NCBI GenBank assembly: GCA_020849095.1
Contig: JADLGX010000520.1
Span: 1 to 37,122, forward strand
Source of the DNA: Candidatus Eiseniibacteriota bacterium
GTDB lineage: Bacteria; Eisenbacteria; RBG-16-71-46
DNA: 37,122 bases
Reading direction: 5' to 3'
In this document: positions 8,172 to 16,504 of the stretch, piece after piece
Layout of the letters: every line of letters begins with the position of its first letter
Numbering within the stretch: the first letter of the stretch is position 1
The notes under the pieces: model-generated
What the model was told of the DNA's origin: nothing
Databases searched by the model: none
What the model saw: the letters and a program-made list of their open reading frames with translations, nothing else
Position numbers and translations under genes: made by a program

Positions 8172-9200
8172 ATGCCCAAAGCGATCATCACCGGGATCAC
8201 CGGCCAAGACGGTTCTTACCTCGCGGAGCTTCTCCTTTCGAAGGGCTACGACGTCTGGGGCCTGGTTCGCCGTTCGTCGAGCTTCAACACCGCACGCATC
8301 GACCATTTGTACCAGGACCCGCATCACCGGGAAGTGAAGCTCCGGTTGGTGTACGGCGACCTCAACGACTCCACTTCACTGGCAAACGTCCTGGAAGAGG
8401 TGAAGCCCGACGAAGTTTACAACCTGGGCGCGCAGAGCCACGTACGGGTGAGCTTCGACATCCCCGAGTACACTGGCGAGATCAGCGGAATGGGGTCGGT
8501 GAGGCTTCTCGAGGCGATTCGCCGGCAGAACCTGAAGACTCGGTTTTACCAGGCGAGCTCGAGTGAGCTTTTCGGCAAGGTCCACGAGGTCCCACAGAAG
8601 GAGACCACGCCGTTCCACCCGCGGAGCCCCTACGCTGCTGCAAAGGCCTACGCCTACTACATCACGCTCAACTACCGCGAGGCGTACGGCATGTTCGCCG
8701 TCAACGGGATCCTCTTCAACCACGAGAGCCCACGCCGCGGCGAGACGTTCGTCACGCGGAAGATCACCCGCGGGGCAACGCGGATCAAGGTTGGCCTCCA
8801 GGACAAACTCTACATGGGCAACCTGGAGTCCAAGCGCGACTGGGGGTTTGCTGGCGACTACGTCGAGGGCATGTGGCGCATGTTGCAGACGCAAGAACCC
8901 GATGATTTCGTTCTTGCCACTGGGGAGACACACAGCGTGCGCGAGTTCGCCGAGAAGGTGTTTGCGTCGCTCGACTTGGACTACAAGCAGTACGTCGAGT
9001 ACGACGCCAAGTACGAGCGTCCGGCGGAAGTCGATCTGCTCTTGGGCGACTACGCCAAGGCCAAGACCAAGCTCGGATGGGAGCCGAAAGTCAGCTTCGA
9101 CGGGCTGGTGAAGATGATGGTCGATGCCGACTTGGTACTTGCGAAGGAAGAGAAGGCCCTCGCAGATCACAAGGAGCTCGTGCGACAGGGGCAGCAATGA
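8172..9200 (+). CDS. gmd: GDP-mannose 4,6-dehydratase
   Basis: A 342-residue extended SDR enzyme converting GDP-D-mannose to GDP-4-keto-6-deoxymannose. The NADP-binding loop is [34 protein letters not shown] and [12 protein letters not shown] carry the catalytic Ser/Thr-Tyr-Lys residues; [16 protein letters not shown] is the highly conserved Gmd substrate segment. ATG 8172 (MPKAIITG) was chosen by homology, as upstream in-frame sequence is not family-like. It is the first gene of the plus-strand operon. The stop overlaps the fcl start (ATGA), so the two GDP-fucose enzymes are coupled. Length and motifs match the family closely. Confidence 0.97.
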   Translation: MPKAIITGITGQDGSYLAELLLSKGYDVWGLVRRSSSFNTARIDHLYQDPHHREVKLRLVYGDLNDSTSLANVLEEVKPDEVYNLGAQSHVRVSFDIPEYTGEISGMGSVRLLEAIRRQNLKTRFYQASSSELFGKVHEVPQKETTPFHPRSPYAAAKAYAYYITLNYREAYGMFAVNGILFNHESPRRGETFVTRKITRGATRIKVGLQDKLYMGNLESKRDWGFAGDYVEGMWRMLQTQEPDDFVLATGETHSVREFAEKVFASLDLDYKQYVEYDAKYERPAEVDLLLGDYAKAKTKLGWEPKVSFDGLVKMMVDADLVLAKEEKALADHKELVRQGQQ

Positions 9201-10141
9201 TCGACTGGGGACAGACCCGAGTCGTCGTCACAGGGGGTGCCGGCTTTCTCGGGCGCTTTGTCGTCGAAAAGCTTCAAGCACGCGGTGCAAAAGATGTGAT
9301 CGTGCCACGCTCGAAGGAGTTCGACCTGGTCGACGGCGACGCGGTGCGGAGGCTGCTTGCGGCGTCCAAGCCGCACCTGGTCATCCACCTCGCAGCGCGT
9401 GTCGGCGGCATCGGCGCGAATCGGGAGAACCCGGGCCGGTTCTTCTACGAGAACGCGATGATGGGCATCCAACTCTTGCACGAAAGCTGGAAGGCGGGCG
9501 TGAACAAGTTCGTCGCGTGTGGGACGATCTGCGCTTACCCGAAGTTCACGCCCGTCCCTTTTAGAGAAGAGGAAATCTGGAACGGCTATCCGGAGGAAAC
9601 GAACGCGCCGTATGGGATCGCCAAGAAAGTCATGAGCGTGCAGTCCGAAGGATACCGCGCGCAGTACGGCTTCAACTCGGTGGTCGTCTATCCGGTGAAC
9701 TTGTACGGCCCGGGCGACAACTTCGACTTGCAGGCGAGTCACGTGATTCCAGCAATGCTCCGCAAGTTCCATGAGGCGAAGTTGGCGAAGCGGGCGGAGG
9801 TGGTGCTGTGGGGCGACGGGTCACCGACCCGGGAGTTCTTCTACGTAGACGACTGCGCGGAAGGCATTGTGTTGGCTGCCGAGCGCTACGACTCGAGCGA
9901 GCCGATGAATCTCGGGTCCGGCGAGGAGATTTCCATCAAAGCGCTAGCCGAAAAGGTCCAGTCGCTGGTTGGCTACGAGGGGCATCTGGTCTGGGATCCC
10001 AGCAAGCCCAACGGGCAACCGCGGCGTCGGCTTGACGTTTCGAAGTCGCGGGCGCTTCTCGGCTTTCAGGCAGCGGTGGACCTCGATACCGGTCTTCGTC
10101 GGACCTACGATTGGATGCTGACCGACGCTTCCCAGCGATGA
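9197..10141 (+). CDS. fcl: GDP-L-fucose synthase (epimerase/reductase)
   Basis: A 314-residue SDR enzyme that completes GDP-L-fucose synthesis from the Gmd product (3,5-epimerisation and 4-reduction with NADPH). Motifs: [15 protein letters not shown] (NADP loop), [20 protein letters not shown], the catalytic Cys/Ser region [23 protein letters not shown] (Tyr-Lys), and [11 protein letters not shown] plus the C-terminal [11 protein letters not shown]. It overlaps gmd by ATGA. The GDP-fucose is probably used by the GT11-like transferase at 22498-23499 at the far end of the same operon. Confidence 0.96.
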   Translation: MIDWGQTRVVVTGGAGFLGRFVVEKLQARGAKDVIVPRSKEFDLVDGDAVRRLLAASKPHLVIHLAARVGGIGANRENPGRFFYENAMMGIQLLHESWKAGVNKFVACGTICAYPKFTPVPFREEEIWNGYPEETNAPYGIAKKVMSVQSEGYRAQYGFNSVVVYPVNLYGPGDNFDLQASHVIPAMLRKFHEAKLAKRAEVVLWGDGSPTREFFYVDDCAEGIVLAAERYDSSEPMNLGSGEEISIKALAEKVQSLVGYEGHLVWDPSKPNGQPRRRLDVSKSRALLGFQAAVDLDTGLRRTYDWMLTDASQR

Positions 10142-10166
10142 ACGCGCCGCAGTCGAGGGGAGACTA

Positions 10167-11102
10167 GTGCGGCCCCGCGCTAGCGACTTGCACCCCCACG
10201 CGGTGGCCCAGGCATTGGCTCTGGAGGCCGAGTTGGCGCGCGTGTGTCGTTCGCTCTCGGCTGCGAGCATCCCTGTGATTGTGCTGAAGGGGGTGCCGCT
10301 GGCGCGAAGACTCCACGGTCGCCTCGGTCTTAGAAAGTCCGTCGATAACGACCTCTTGGTGCGGGAGGCCGACGTGGTAGTGACAGTGAATGTGTTGAGG
10401 GGTCTCGGCTACCGCGACCTGGATTCGCGCTCGCTGTCGGCGAGTCGCTCCTTCACGTTCCAGCACCCAATGGGGTACTCAGGACCTGCGGGCCGCCTGT
10501 TCGTAGAGGTTCACTGGAACGCGTTCACGCCGGATCTCTTCGCCGTTCCGGCGAGCCTGCAGTGGAGTCGCACCGAGGCGTTCGTCGTTCGGGAAGCGCC
10601 TGTCGTGGTCTTTGATCGTGCGATGACCTTGGTTCACCTCGCTGCGCACGCGGCTCAGCACTACCTGACTGAGCCGAGGATACTCCGCGACATCTCTGAG
10701 GCCTGGGCGCTCTGGCACAACGAGCTCGCGATGGGCGACCTGGTCGCGCTTGCGGATCGGACACAGACGCGCGAGGTGCTGGCCTGGGCGCTCCGCGCCT
10801 CGGGTGCGGCGCCCGGTGCGCTCGAGACGCCCCGCACTCGATGGTTCGCCGCCATGGCCCGCCCCAGCTGGCTTTCCCACCCAACGCCCGCGCGGCTGTA
10901 CTGCGGCATGATTCTTGCGCTTCTGATGGTGCGTCCGTCGAGGTTGCCACGGGCGCTTCTCCGGGGGGTCTTCCCGCCCGCCGCGCAGATGGATCTGATC
11001 TACCCTGGAACGGCGCCTCGTCGTCGTTGGCTGAGATACGCAGGCCGCCCATTTCGACCGCTGGCGCGAGTCCTCCGTGGGCGTGCTGCCCGCGAACGCT
11101 AG
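10167..11102 (+). CDS. Nucleotidyltransferase-family protein (PF14907-like, lasso/HPr-rel-A associated)
   Basis: A 311-residue protein. IPVIVLKGVPLARRLHG (about 35-51) followed by SVDNDLLV (58-65, Asp60 and Asp62 as the metal pair) is the signature of the uncharacterised nucleotidyltransferase group PF14907. Start GTG 10167 has a strong GAGGGGAG site. Members sit beside HprK-like kinases and PqqD proteins in HPr-rel-A sets and in some kinase-type lasso clusters; in one studied lasso case (pseudomycoidin, from memory) the enzyme adds hexose to the kinase-made phosphate. Here it sits in the sugar operon about 6 kb from the lasso kinase, on the other strand. It could act on the lasso peptide or independently on polysaccharide. 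Fold assignment is good; role is inference. Confidence 0.75.
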   Translation: MRPRASDLHPHAVAQALALEAELARVCRSLSAASIPVIVLKGVPLARRLHGRLGLRKSVDNDLLVREADVVVTVNVLRGLGYRDLDSRSLSASRSFTFQHPMGYSGPAGRLFVEVHWNAFTPDLFAVPASLQWSRTEAFVVREAPVVVFDRAMTLVHLAAHAAQHYLTEPRILRDISEAWALWHNELAMGDLVALADRTQTREVLAWALRASGAAPGALETPRTRWFAAMARPSWLSHPTPARLYCGMILALLMVRPSRLPRALLRGVFPPAAQMDLIYPGTAPRRRWLRYAGRPFRPLARVLRGRAARER

Positions 11103-11122
11103 CCGGCGAGCGGCGGCTTTCC

Positions 11123-11150
11123 GGCCGGTTTCGACTTCCAAGTCGCGGCC
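11123..11150 (+). terminator. Bulged hairpin in the gap between the nucleotidyltransferase and dehydrogenase genes
   Basis: GGCCG, a four-base bulge, CGACTT, CC, AAGTCG, CGGCC form an 11-bp stem 21 nt after the stop at 11102, without a T-run. It may be an attenuator or processing site inside the operon. The rest of the 127-bp gap contains TATACG near 11170 but no clear -35. Confidence 0.3.
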
Positions 11151-11229
11151 TAAGGGCTGCCGGCCGTGGTATACGCTCGCCGCCGGTGAACGCGCGCTGG
11201 GGCCCAGTGCACCATAAGGAACCTGAGGC

Positions 11230-12288
11230 ATGACAGAGAAACTCCGTGTCGGGCTCGTCGGTTGCGGACGAATCTCCACGAGGCACATCGAGGTCCTGAA
11301 GGCGATGGAGGACCTCGACGTGGTTGCGGTGTGCGACACGGCTCCCGGCCGAGCGGAGAATGCCGCGGTTGCAGCAAGTGCCCGCGCATATGGCGACCAC
11401 CTGGAGATGGCGCGCGCGGAGCGGTTGGATGTGGTGAGCATCCTGACCGAATCTGGATCGCACGCGCGGCTCGGAGCGGAGTTAGCGCCGCTCGTTGGCG
11501 CGCTGGTGGTGGAGAAGCCCATGGCGCTCACCCTCGACGATGCGGACCGATTGATCGAGACTTGCGAGCGCCACGGAACCCGGCTGTTCGTGGTCAAGCA
11601 GAACCGCTTCAACCCCGCCATCGTGCGGTTGCGCGAAGCGCTCGACGCCGGGCGCTTCGGCAAGCTTGTGATGGGCACCGTCCGGGTTCGGTGGTGCCGT
11701 ACGCAGCAGTACTACGACCAGGACACCTGGCGGGGAACATGGAAGGACGACGGCGGGGTGTTCACCAACCAGGCGAGTCACCACGTCGACCTCCTCCAGT
11801 GGCTGCTCGGCCCGGTGGAGAGTGTGATGGCGTACACTTCCTCTAGGCTCGTCGCCATCGAGACCGAGGATACCGGAGTTGCGATCATGCGCTTCTTGAA
11901 CGGTGCGCTTGGGGTGGTCGAGGCGACCACTGCCACCAGGCCACGCGATCTGGAAGGCAGCATCTCACTGCTTGGGGAGCGAGGCTCTGTCGTTGTCGGC
12001 GGGTTTGCGGTGAACCGTGTGGACACGTGGAACTTCGCGGAGCCTGAGTCGGGAGACACGGAGGCGGCCGGGGCTGCGACGGCGCCGCCGAACGTTTACG
12101 GGTTCGGCCACTACGCCTTCTACCGAGACGCGTTGGAGTGCATCTCCTCCGGTCGTCGAGCCATGCTGGACGGCATCGAAGGGCGAAAGTCGCTGGAACT
12201 GATCAACGCCATATACGAGTCTGCCGCGACTCACGCGGAAGTTCGTCTCAGGTATGTCCCGCGCGGTGTCAGGCTAGGCAGGCAGTGA
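11230..12288 (+). CDS. Gfo/Idh/MocA-family sugar 3-dehydrogenase (WlbA/WbpB-like)
   Basis: A 352-residue oxidoreductase. The N-terminal NAD loop is VGLVGCGRIS (7-16), the family motif VVEKPMAL lies at about 93-100, and FVVKQNRFNPAI and GGVFTNQASHHVDLLQWLLGP form the substrate/catalytic region with the conserved His-x3-Leu. WlbA/WbpB oxidises C3 of UDP-GlcNAcA, giving the 3-keto sugar aminated by WlbC/WbpE. An AAGGAACC-like site precedes ATG 11230. The stop overlaps the next start (TGATG). The gene order dehydrogenase-acetyltransferase-aminotransferase equals Bordetella wlbA-wlbB-wlbC, which supports the substrate call. Confidence 0.88.
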   Translation: MTEKLRVGLVGCGRISTRHIEVLKAMEDLDVVAVCDTAPGRAENAAVAASARAYGDHLEMARAERLDVVSILTESGSHARLGAELAPLVGALVVEKPMALTLDDADRLIETCERHGTRLFVVKQNRFNPAIVRLREALDAGRFGKLVMGTVRVRWCRTQQYYDQDTWRGTWKDDGGVFTNQASHHVDLLQWLLGPVESVMAYTSSRLVAIETEDTGVAIMRFLNGALGVVEATTATRPRDLEGSISLLGERGSVVVGGFAVNRVDTWNFAEPESGDTEAAGAATAPPNVYGFGHYAFYRDALECISSGRRAMLDGIEGRKSLELINAIYESAATHAEVRLRYVPRGVRLGRQ

Positions 12289-12929
12289 TGGATCTCGTTC
12301 GCGTGTTCCCGAACGTCCACCTTGGACCGGATGCTCAAGTGGACGACTTCGTCGTGCTCGGCCGACCTCCGCGGGGCCGCGGGCCGGGCGAGCTGCCTCT
12401 CGAAATAGGCGCCCGGTGCACGCTCCGGTCGCACACCGTGATCTACGCGGGGGCGCAGATCGGTGCCGACTTCCAGTCGGGGCATGGCGCGCTGGTTCGC
12501 GAGCAGACGGTGATCGGAGATGACTGCTCCATTGGCAGCGGGTGCGTCGTCGAGTTCCAAGTCACCATGGGCAACCGCGTTCGGTTGCACACGGGCGTCT
12601 TCGTGCCCGAGCACTCGGTGCTCGAGGACGGCGCATGGCTTGGCCCTCGGGTGGTGCTCACCAACGCCAAGTTCCCGCTGTCGTCCCGGGCCAAAGCGAC
12701 CCTCCGCGGCGTCCGCATCCAGAAGGACGCCAAGGTGGGCGCGAATGTGACCGTGCTACCCGGCGTGGTCGTCGGGGAGGGCGCGCTCGTGGGCGCCGGC
12801 GCCGTCGTCACGCGCGACGTGCCGGCTTGGGCCGTCGTCGCGGGCAATCCTGGCAAGGTCGTCGGCGACGTGCGCGAACTCCGCGACGTCGACACGGGAC
12901 GACCGGCATATCCCGGAGGTACACCATGA
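12288..12929 (+). CDS. Hexapeptide-repeat N-acetyltransferase (WlbB/WbpD-like)
   Basis: A 213-residue left-handed beta-helix acyltransferase with repeated [I/V]-G-x4 turns, e.g. IGADFQSGHGALVREQTVIGDDCSIG in part, VKVGANVTVLPGVVVG-type repeats and the C-terminal VVTRDVPAWAVVAGNPGKVVG typical of sugar O/N-acetyltransferases. Between a WlbA-like dehydrogenase and WlbC-like aminotransferase it is best read as the enzyme acetylating the 3-amino group of the UDP-2-acetamido-3-amino uronic acid. Its start overlaps the previous stop and its stop overlaps the next start (ATGA). Confidence 0.88.
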   Translation: MDLVRVFPNVHLGPDAQVDDFVVLGRPPRGRGPGELPLEIGARCTLRSHTVIYAGAQIGADFQSGHGALVREQTVIGDDCSIGSGCVVEFQVTMGNRVRLHTGVFVPEHSVLEDGAWLGPRVVLTNAKFPLSSRAKATLRGVRIQKDAKVGANVTVLPGVVVGEGALVGAGAVVTRDVPAWAVVAGNPGKVVGDVRELRDVDTGRPAYPGGTP

Positions 12930-14041
12930 GCGAGCGCATTCCGCTTGTCGATCTTCGAGCGCAGTACCAATCCATCCGAGCGGAGATGGACGAGGCAATC
13001 GGCCGAGTCGTCAGTCGCTGTGCCTTTATCCTCGGGGAAGAGGCCGAGGCGTTCGAAGCCGAGTTCGCGTCTTTCGTGGGCACTTCTCACTGCATCGGCG
13101 TCGGCAACGGAACGGACGCTCTAACGCTGGCCCTCCAAGCCTTGGGAATTGGTTCGGGTGACGAGGTGATCACCGTCTCGCTCACCTTCATCGCGACGGC
13201 AGAGGCGATCAGTGCCCTTGGCGCCATCCCCGTGTTCGTGGATGTGGCGCCCGACACTCTCCTGATGGACGTTGCTGCGGTCGAAAGAGCCATCACGCCG
13301 CGCACGCGCGCGATCATTCCGGTGCACCTCTACGGACAAGTCGTCGACATGGATCCGCTCCTGGAACTTGCCGCCAAAGCGAGCATCCCTGTCGTGGAGG
13401 ATGCAGCGCAAGCGCACGGGGCCACGTATCGCGGTCGTCGCGCCGGTTCCATGGGCCGTCTGGCGGCGTTCAGCTTCTATCCGGGCAAGAACCTCGGGGC
13501 GTACGGCGACGCTGGCGCCGTGGTCACCGCGGACCCGGAGCTGGCGCGGTGGGTTCGCAAGGCGCGGGACCACGGGCGGACCAGCAAGTACGCGCACGAC
13601 TTCGTTGGGCGCAATTCCCGTCTCGACGGCATCCAGGCCGCGGTCCTCCGCTGCAAGCTGCGCCACCTTGAGGGGTGGAACGCCGCGCGCAGGGCCCTTG
13701 CCGCCGAGTACGATCGCAGGCTCGCGGCGGTCGGCGGTGTGCGCCGGGTCGTGCGCCGCGCCGATGGCGACTCGGCGTGTCACCTGTACGTCGTCGAGGT
13801 GGATGGCCGTGACGAGGTCGTCGCGCGGCTGCGCGGGGCCGGGATCGAAGCCGGAGCGCATTACCCCATCCCGGTTCATCGCCAGGGCGCGTATTCGCAC
13901 ATCGAGGGCGTGGCGTTGCCGGTGACCGAAGCAGCGGCCGACCGCGTGCTGTCGTTGCCGTTGTACCCGGAGTTGAGTGCGGACGCGGCTGCTCGGGTGA
14001 CTGGGGCGATCGCTGCGACTGTCTGTGCGAGTGACCGCTAG
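12926..14041 (+). CDS. DegT/DnrJ/EryC1 PLP aminotransferase (WlbC/WbpE-like)
   Basis: A 371-residue sugar aminotransferase. IPLVDLRAQY at the N-terminus is the usual opening of this clade; VEDAAQAHGATY carries the PLP-binding Asp159; AFSFYPGKNLGAYGDAG contains the Schiff-base Lys188; HLYV and HYPIPVHRQ follow at the C-terminus. The WlbC/WbpE type aminates the 3-keto group of the UDP-uronic acid, using glutamate as donor. It overlaps the acetyltransferase by ATGA. A 12-nt gap separates it from the polymerase gene. Confidence 0.92.
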   Translation: MSERIPLVDLRAQYQSIRAEMDEAIGRVVSRCAFILGEEAEAFEAEFASFVGTSHCIGVGNGTDALTLALQALGIGSGDEVITVSLTFIATAEAISALGAIPVFVDVAPDTLLMDVAAVERAITPRTRAIIPVHLYGQVVDMDPLLELAAKASIPVVEDAAQAHGATYRGRRAGSMGRLAAFSFYPGKNLGAYGDAGAVVTADPELARWVRKARDHGRTSKYAHDFVGRNSRLDGIQAAVLRCKLRHLEGWNAARRALAAEYDRRLAAVGGVRRVVRRADGDSACHLYVVEVDGRDEVVARLRGAGIEAGAHYPIPVHRQGAYSHIEGVALPVTEAAADRVLSLPLYPELSADAAARVTGAIAATVCASDR

Positions 14042-14053
14042 CGAGGCTTCCCG

Positions 14054-15364
14054 ATGACGGACTGGCTGGCCGCCCTCTTCATCCTCAACGTCGTCCTTTG
14101 CCTCGCGTGGATGACCTATCTCTTTCGTGTGCTGAGCGCCCCCAGCCTCGTGGGGCTCACGTTCTTGATGATCGGGCTGCGCTATGGCGCAGCTGCCGTC
14201 TGGTACTGGCAGAACAACCCGAGCCTCCCCATTCCTATCCCGGGTTCGTTCCTGTATTTCTTGGGCGCCACGTTCCTGGGCTACACAGCGGGCGCGACCG
14301 TGGTCGCTTCGCTTCTCCAGTTTCGCCTTGGCGAAGCGCAGCGCCATTTCTTTTCCCAGATCACGGTCGTGGACGCGCGCGTGGTGCGATGGCCGGTCTT
14401 CGGTGCTGTGCTGGTGTTCTCGGTCGTCGCAGCTATCTACTACATCGGCGGCTCCGAGCGGACCGGCATCGAGATGCTCGTGAGCCACTCGCGCGAGGCG
14501 GTCACGCTTCGCGATTTCAGACAGGAAGTGGGCGCCACCAACCCGTTCAGCTACGTCGGCTTCCTGGCCGGGCAAGTGACGGGCCCGTTCCTCCTGATGA
14601 TCACAATCGCGATGTGGCTGCGCACGAGGGGCTTGGTCTGGGCCATGCTCGCGCTGGGGCTCGTGGTTCTGATCTTCCTTGCTGCCACGATGAGCCTGAG
14701 CAAAGCACCCATCATCGTCGTCGCGCTGTACGTGATGCTCGCGGTGTTTGTTGGGCGCTGGGACGGCGGCCGGGTCCGGCTGACGCACGTGGTGGCCCCG
14801 GCGGGCCTTGTCTTGGCGCTCGGCTCCTTGGGGTATGTCCTCACGTACGGAAAGAGCGCCGCGCACGCACTCGAGGACACCGTGGATCGCCTGGTCGTCG
14901 TGCCGCTCGTCTCAGTTCATGGATTCCTCCATGTTTATCCGGATCTCGTTCCGTTCCAAAACGGCTTGGGGATCGGGACAATTGCGAAGCTCGCGGACGT
15001 AAGCGGCTATGTTTCGCCGTCCCTCGTCGTCGGAACCGTGATCGCAGGCCAGGGCGTGTGTGCGGACTCAATTTGGTCAGTCGACCTTTGGGCGAACTTC
15101 GGCTGGCCGGGTGTCATCCTCGGCTCGGCAGGGGTGGGTGGTATTCTGGCGTTTCTCGAGTATTGGTGCCTGCTTCAGTCGAGGACAGTGGTGAGCGTTG
15201 CGGTGTACGCCTTCCTCCTGGGTGCTACAACCCGGCTGGCCGAGGGCTCCATCTTCACGATGCTGCTCAGCGGGGGCCTCGTGCTCGTGCCCGTGCTCGG
15301 GTGGTTTCTGGACCGCAGTTGGCACGCGAGAAAGACACTTGAACCGGCTGGAGCGTTTCGGTGA
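14054..15364 (+). CDS. Polytopic oligosaccharide repeat-unit polymerase (Wzy-like)
   Basis: A 436-residue inner-membrane protein with about 10-12 predicted hydrophobic spans, starting with LAALFILNVVLCLAWMTYLF and ending LVLVPVLGWFLDRSW. A long hydrophilic stretch between about 290 and 345 (DLVPFQNGLGIGTIAKLADV...) contains an NGLGIG loop resembling O-antigen polymerases of the oligosaccharide repeat unit polymerase type. No other family fits a single polytopic protein at this place in a Wzx/Wzy locus. Wzy sequence conservation is low, so the call rests on topology and context. A second, unrelated ligase/polymerase is at 29796-32330. Confidence 0.75.
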   Translation: MTDWLAALFILNVVLCLAWMTYLFRVLSAPSLVGLTFLMIGLRYGAAAVWYWQNNPSLPIPIPGSFLYFLGATFLGYTAGATVVASLLQFRLGEAQRHFFSQITVVDARVVRWPVFGAVLVFSVVAAIYYIGGSERTGIEMLVSHSREAVTLRDFRQEVGATNPFSYVGFLAGQVTGPFLLMITIAMWLRTRGLVWAMLALGLVVLIFLAATMSLSKAPIIVVALYVMLAVFVGRWDGGRVRLTHVVAPAGLVLALGSLGYVLTYGKSAAHALEDTVDRLVVVPLVSVHGFLHVYPDLVPFQNGLGIGTIAKLADVSGYVSPSLVVGTVIAGQGVCADSIWSVDLWANFGWPGVILGSAGVGGILAFLEYWCLLQSRTVVSVAVYAFLLGATTRLAEGSIFTMLLSGGLVLVPVLGWFLDRSWHARKTLEPAGAFR

Positions 15365-15528
15365 GTGCGCTGCGAGGGTCGTACGCTGCTGCTGGGATTA
15401 CATCCGGCGACGGCGTGTCGATTGCAGGGAGGCAAAGGCATCGGGGCAGCCGAGCGCTGTGTAGGACGCGACGGGCGCTGCTTCTTGACATCCTGAGGCA
15501 GCGCTTCCGAATCGAGAAGGACAAGCCC

Positions 15529-15645
15529 ATGGCTCATCTCAAGGGACCTGCGAAGAACGAGGTTCTCGACGACTTGATGAAGTCGGTAAGTACGCTCCGC
15601 GCGTTGGCCTTGGAACATCCACCAACCTCCGTCACCGAGGGCTAA
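15529..15645 (+). CDS. Small hypothetical protein, 38 residues
   Basis: ATG 15529 with a GAGAAGGA site eight bases upstream encodes MAHLKGPAKNEVLDDLMKS... ending HPPTSVTEG, a short helical Leu-rich segment with a polar tail. The same frame is open back to GTG 15361, whose GTGA overlaps the polymerase stop, so a 94-residue form is possible; but that extension is Arg-rich with poor codon bias, and the strong RBS favours the short form. It ends 3 nt before the FkbM methyltransferase start, so the two are probably cotranslated. I do not recognise it. It could be a modifier subunit or a peptide substrate; no lasso leader motif is present. Confidence 0.5.
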   Translation: MAHLKGPAKNEVLDDLMKSVSTLRALALEHPPTSVTEG

Positions 15646-15648
15646 TCA

Positions 15649-16359
15649 ATGGCATCATTGACATGGAAATACCGCGTTTACCGCGCGCTCAACGGGTTCC
15701 CCGCTATCGGGTCAGCCGTTGATCGCTTTCGGGACTGGAAGTCATTTCGCGAGTATTCGCAGCGTGGAACATTTTCTCAACATGGCGAAGACAGGTTCTT
15801 GCTCGACTACTTTGGTGACCATGTGGGAACCTACGTTGATATCGGTGCAAACCACCCGTTTCGCATTAGTAACACTTTCATGTTGTATCAGCGCGGCTGG
15901 CACGGCTTGGTTATCGATCCAATTCCCAATCAGATCGACGCGCAGCGTCGTTGGCGGCCGCGCGATACTCAACTGAACATCGCGGTGGGTCCCAGCGCTG
16001 AGACACTGAAGTTCTTCTACTTGTACCCCAGTGTACTGTCGACGTTTGATCCTCAGGTGGCCGAGCGCTACCTGGCGGATGGTTCTTTGCTTCGGGCAAC
16101 CTACGATGTTGAAGTTCGAACTTTGGCCACTGTGCTTTCGTCCTTCAACAATGGTCGGTGCGATCTGCTTTCCGTCGACACAGAGGGTTTCGATGCGCGG
16201 ATCCTGCAGAGCAATGACTGGGAACGGTATCGGCCGCGACTGGTGATCTTTGAGCGCAACGACGAGGGATCTCGTTGCGAGTCTTCCGAGTTGCTTCTCG
16301 CCAATAACTACCGTTTTGTTCAACAGTGTGGTTGCAACCATGTGTTCGAAGCGCAGTAG
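15649..16359 (+). CDS. FkbM-family methyltransferase
   Basis: A 236-residue SAM-dependent methyltransferase. Motif I is GTYVDIGANHPFRISNT; GLVIDPIPNQ and LLSVDTEGFDARILQ follow in the order expected for FkbM proteins, which O-methylate sugars in many surface glycans. By eye its codons end in A or T far more often than those of its neighbours, and it uses many TTT, GTT and AAT codons, which points to a recent outside origin. It likely methylates a sugar of the repeat unit. The acceptor is unknown. Confidence 0.88.
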   Translation: MASLTWKYRVYRALNGFPAIGSAVDRFRDWKSFREYSQRGTFSQHGEDRFLLDYFGDHVGTYVDIGANHPFRISNTFMLYQRGWHGLVIDPIPNQIDAQRRWRPRDTQLNIAVGPSAETLKFFYLYPSVLSTFDPQVAERYLADGSLLRATYDVEVRTLATVLSSFNNGRCDLLSVDTEGFDARILQSNDWERYRPRLVIFERNDEGSRCESSELLLANNYRFVQQCGCNHVFEAQ

Positions 16360-16404
16360 CCAGTCCCACTCGCCGTGTAGTAGGAGGCCGGAATATGGGG
16401 ACTC

Positions 16405-16447
16405 GCGAGCAAGCGGGCCGACCGCGCGGGTCGCCCGCGTCGCTCGC
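16405..16447 (+). terminator. Long three-block hairpin between FkbM and glycosyltransferase genes
   Basis: GCGAGC-(aa)-GCGGG-(c)-CGACC, a five-base loop, GGTCG-CCCGC-(gtc)-GCTCGC give 16 paired bases in the 145-bp gap 16360-16504. No U-run follows. It may be an attenuator, an RNA-stabilising element or a folded remnant. The gap otherwise contains no gene-like frame and only a GGTGGAG ribosome site for the next gene. Confidence 0.35.
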
Positions 16448-16504
16448 GTGGCGCTCAACGAGGCGGCTGCGGCAGGGTAGCCCCGGAAGGCCGGCGGTGG
16501 AGCG

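Noticed and set aside
13121-14866. 581-codon minus-strand frame
   Set aside because: Antisense to the aminotransferase and polymerase genes; His/Arg/Asp-rich low-complexity typical of high-GC shadow frames.
16412-16470. Imperfect 9-nt tandem pattern (GTCGCCCGC, GTCGCTCGC)
   Set aside because: Too few and too imperfect copies to be a repeat array; explained by the hairpin at 16405-16447.
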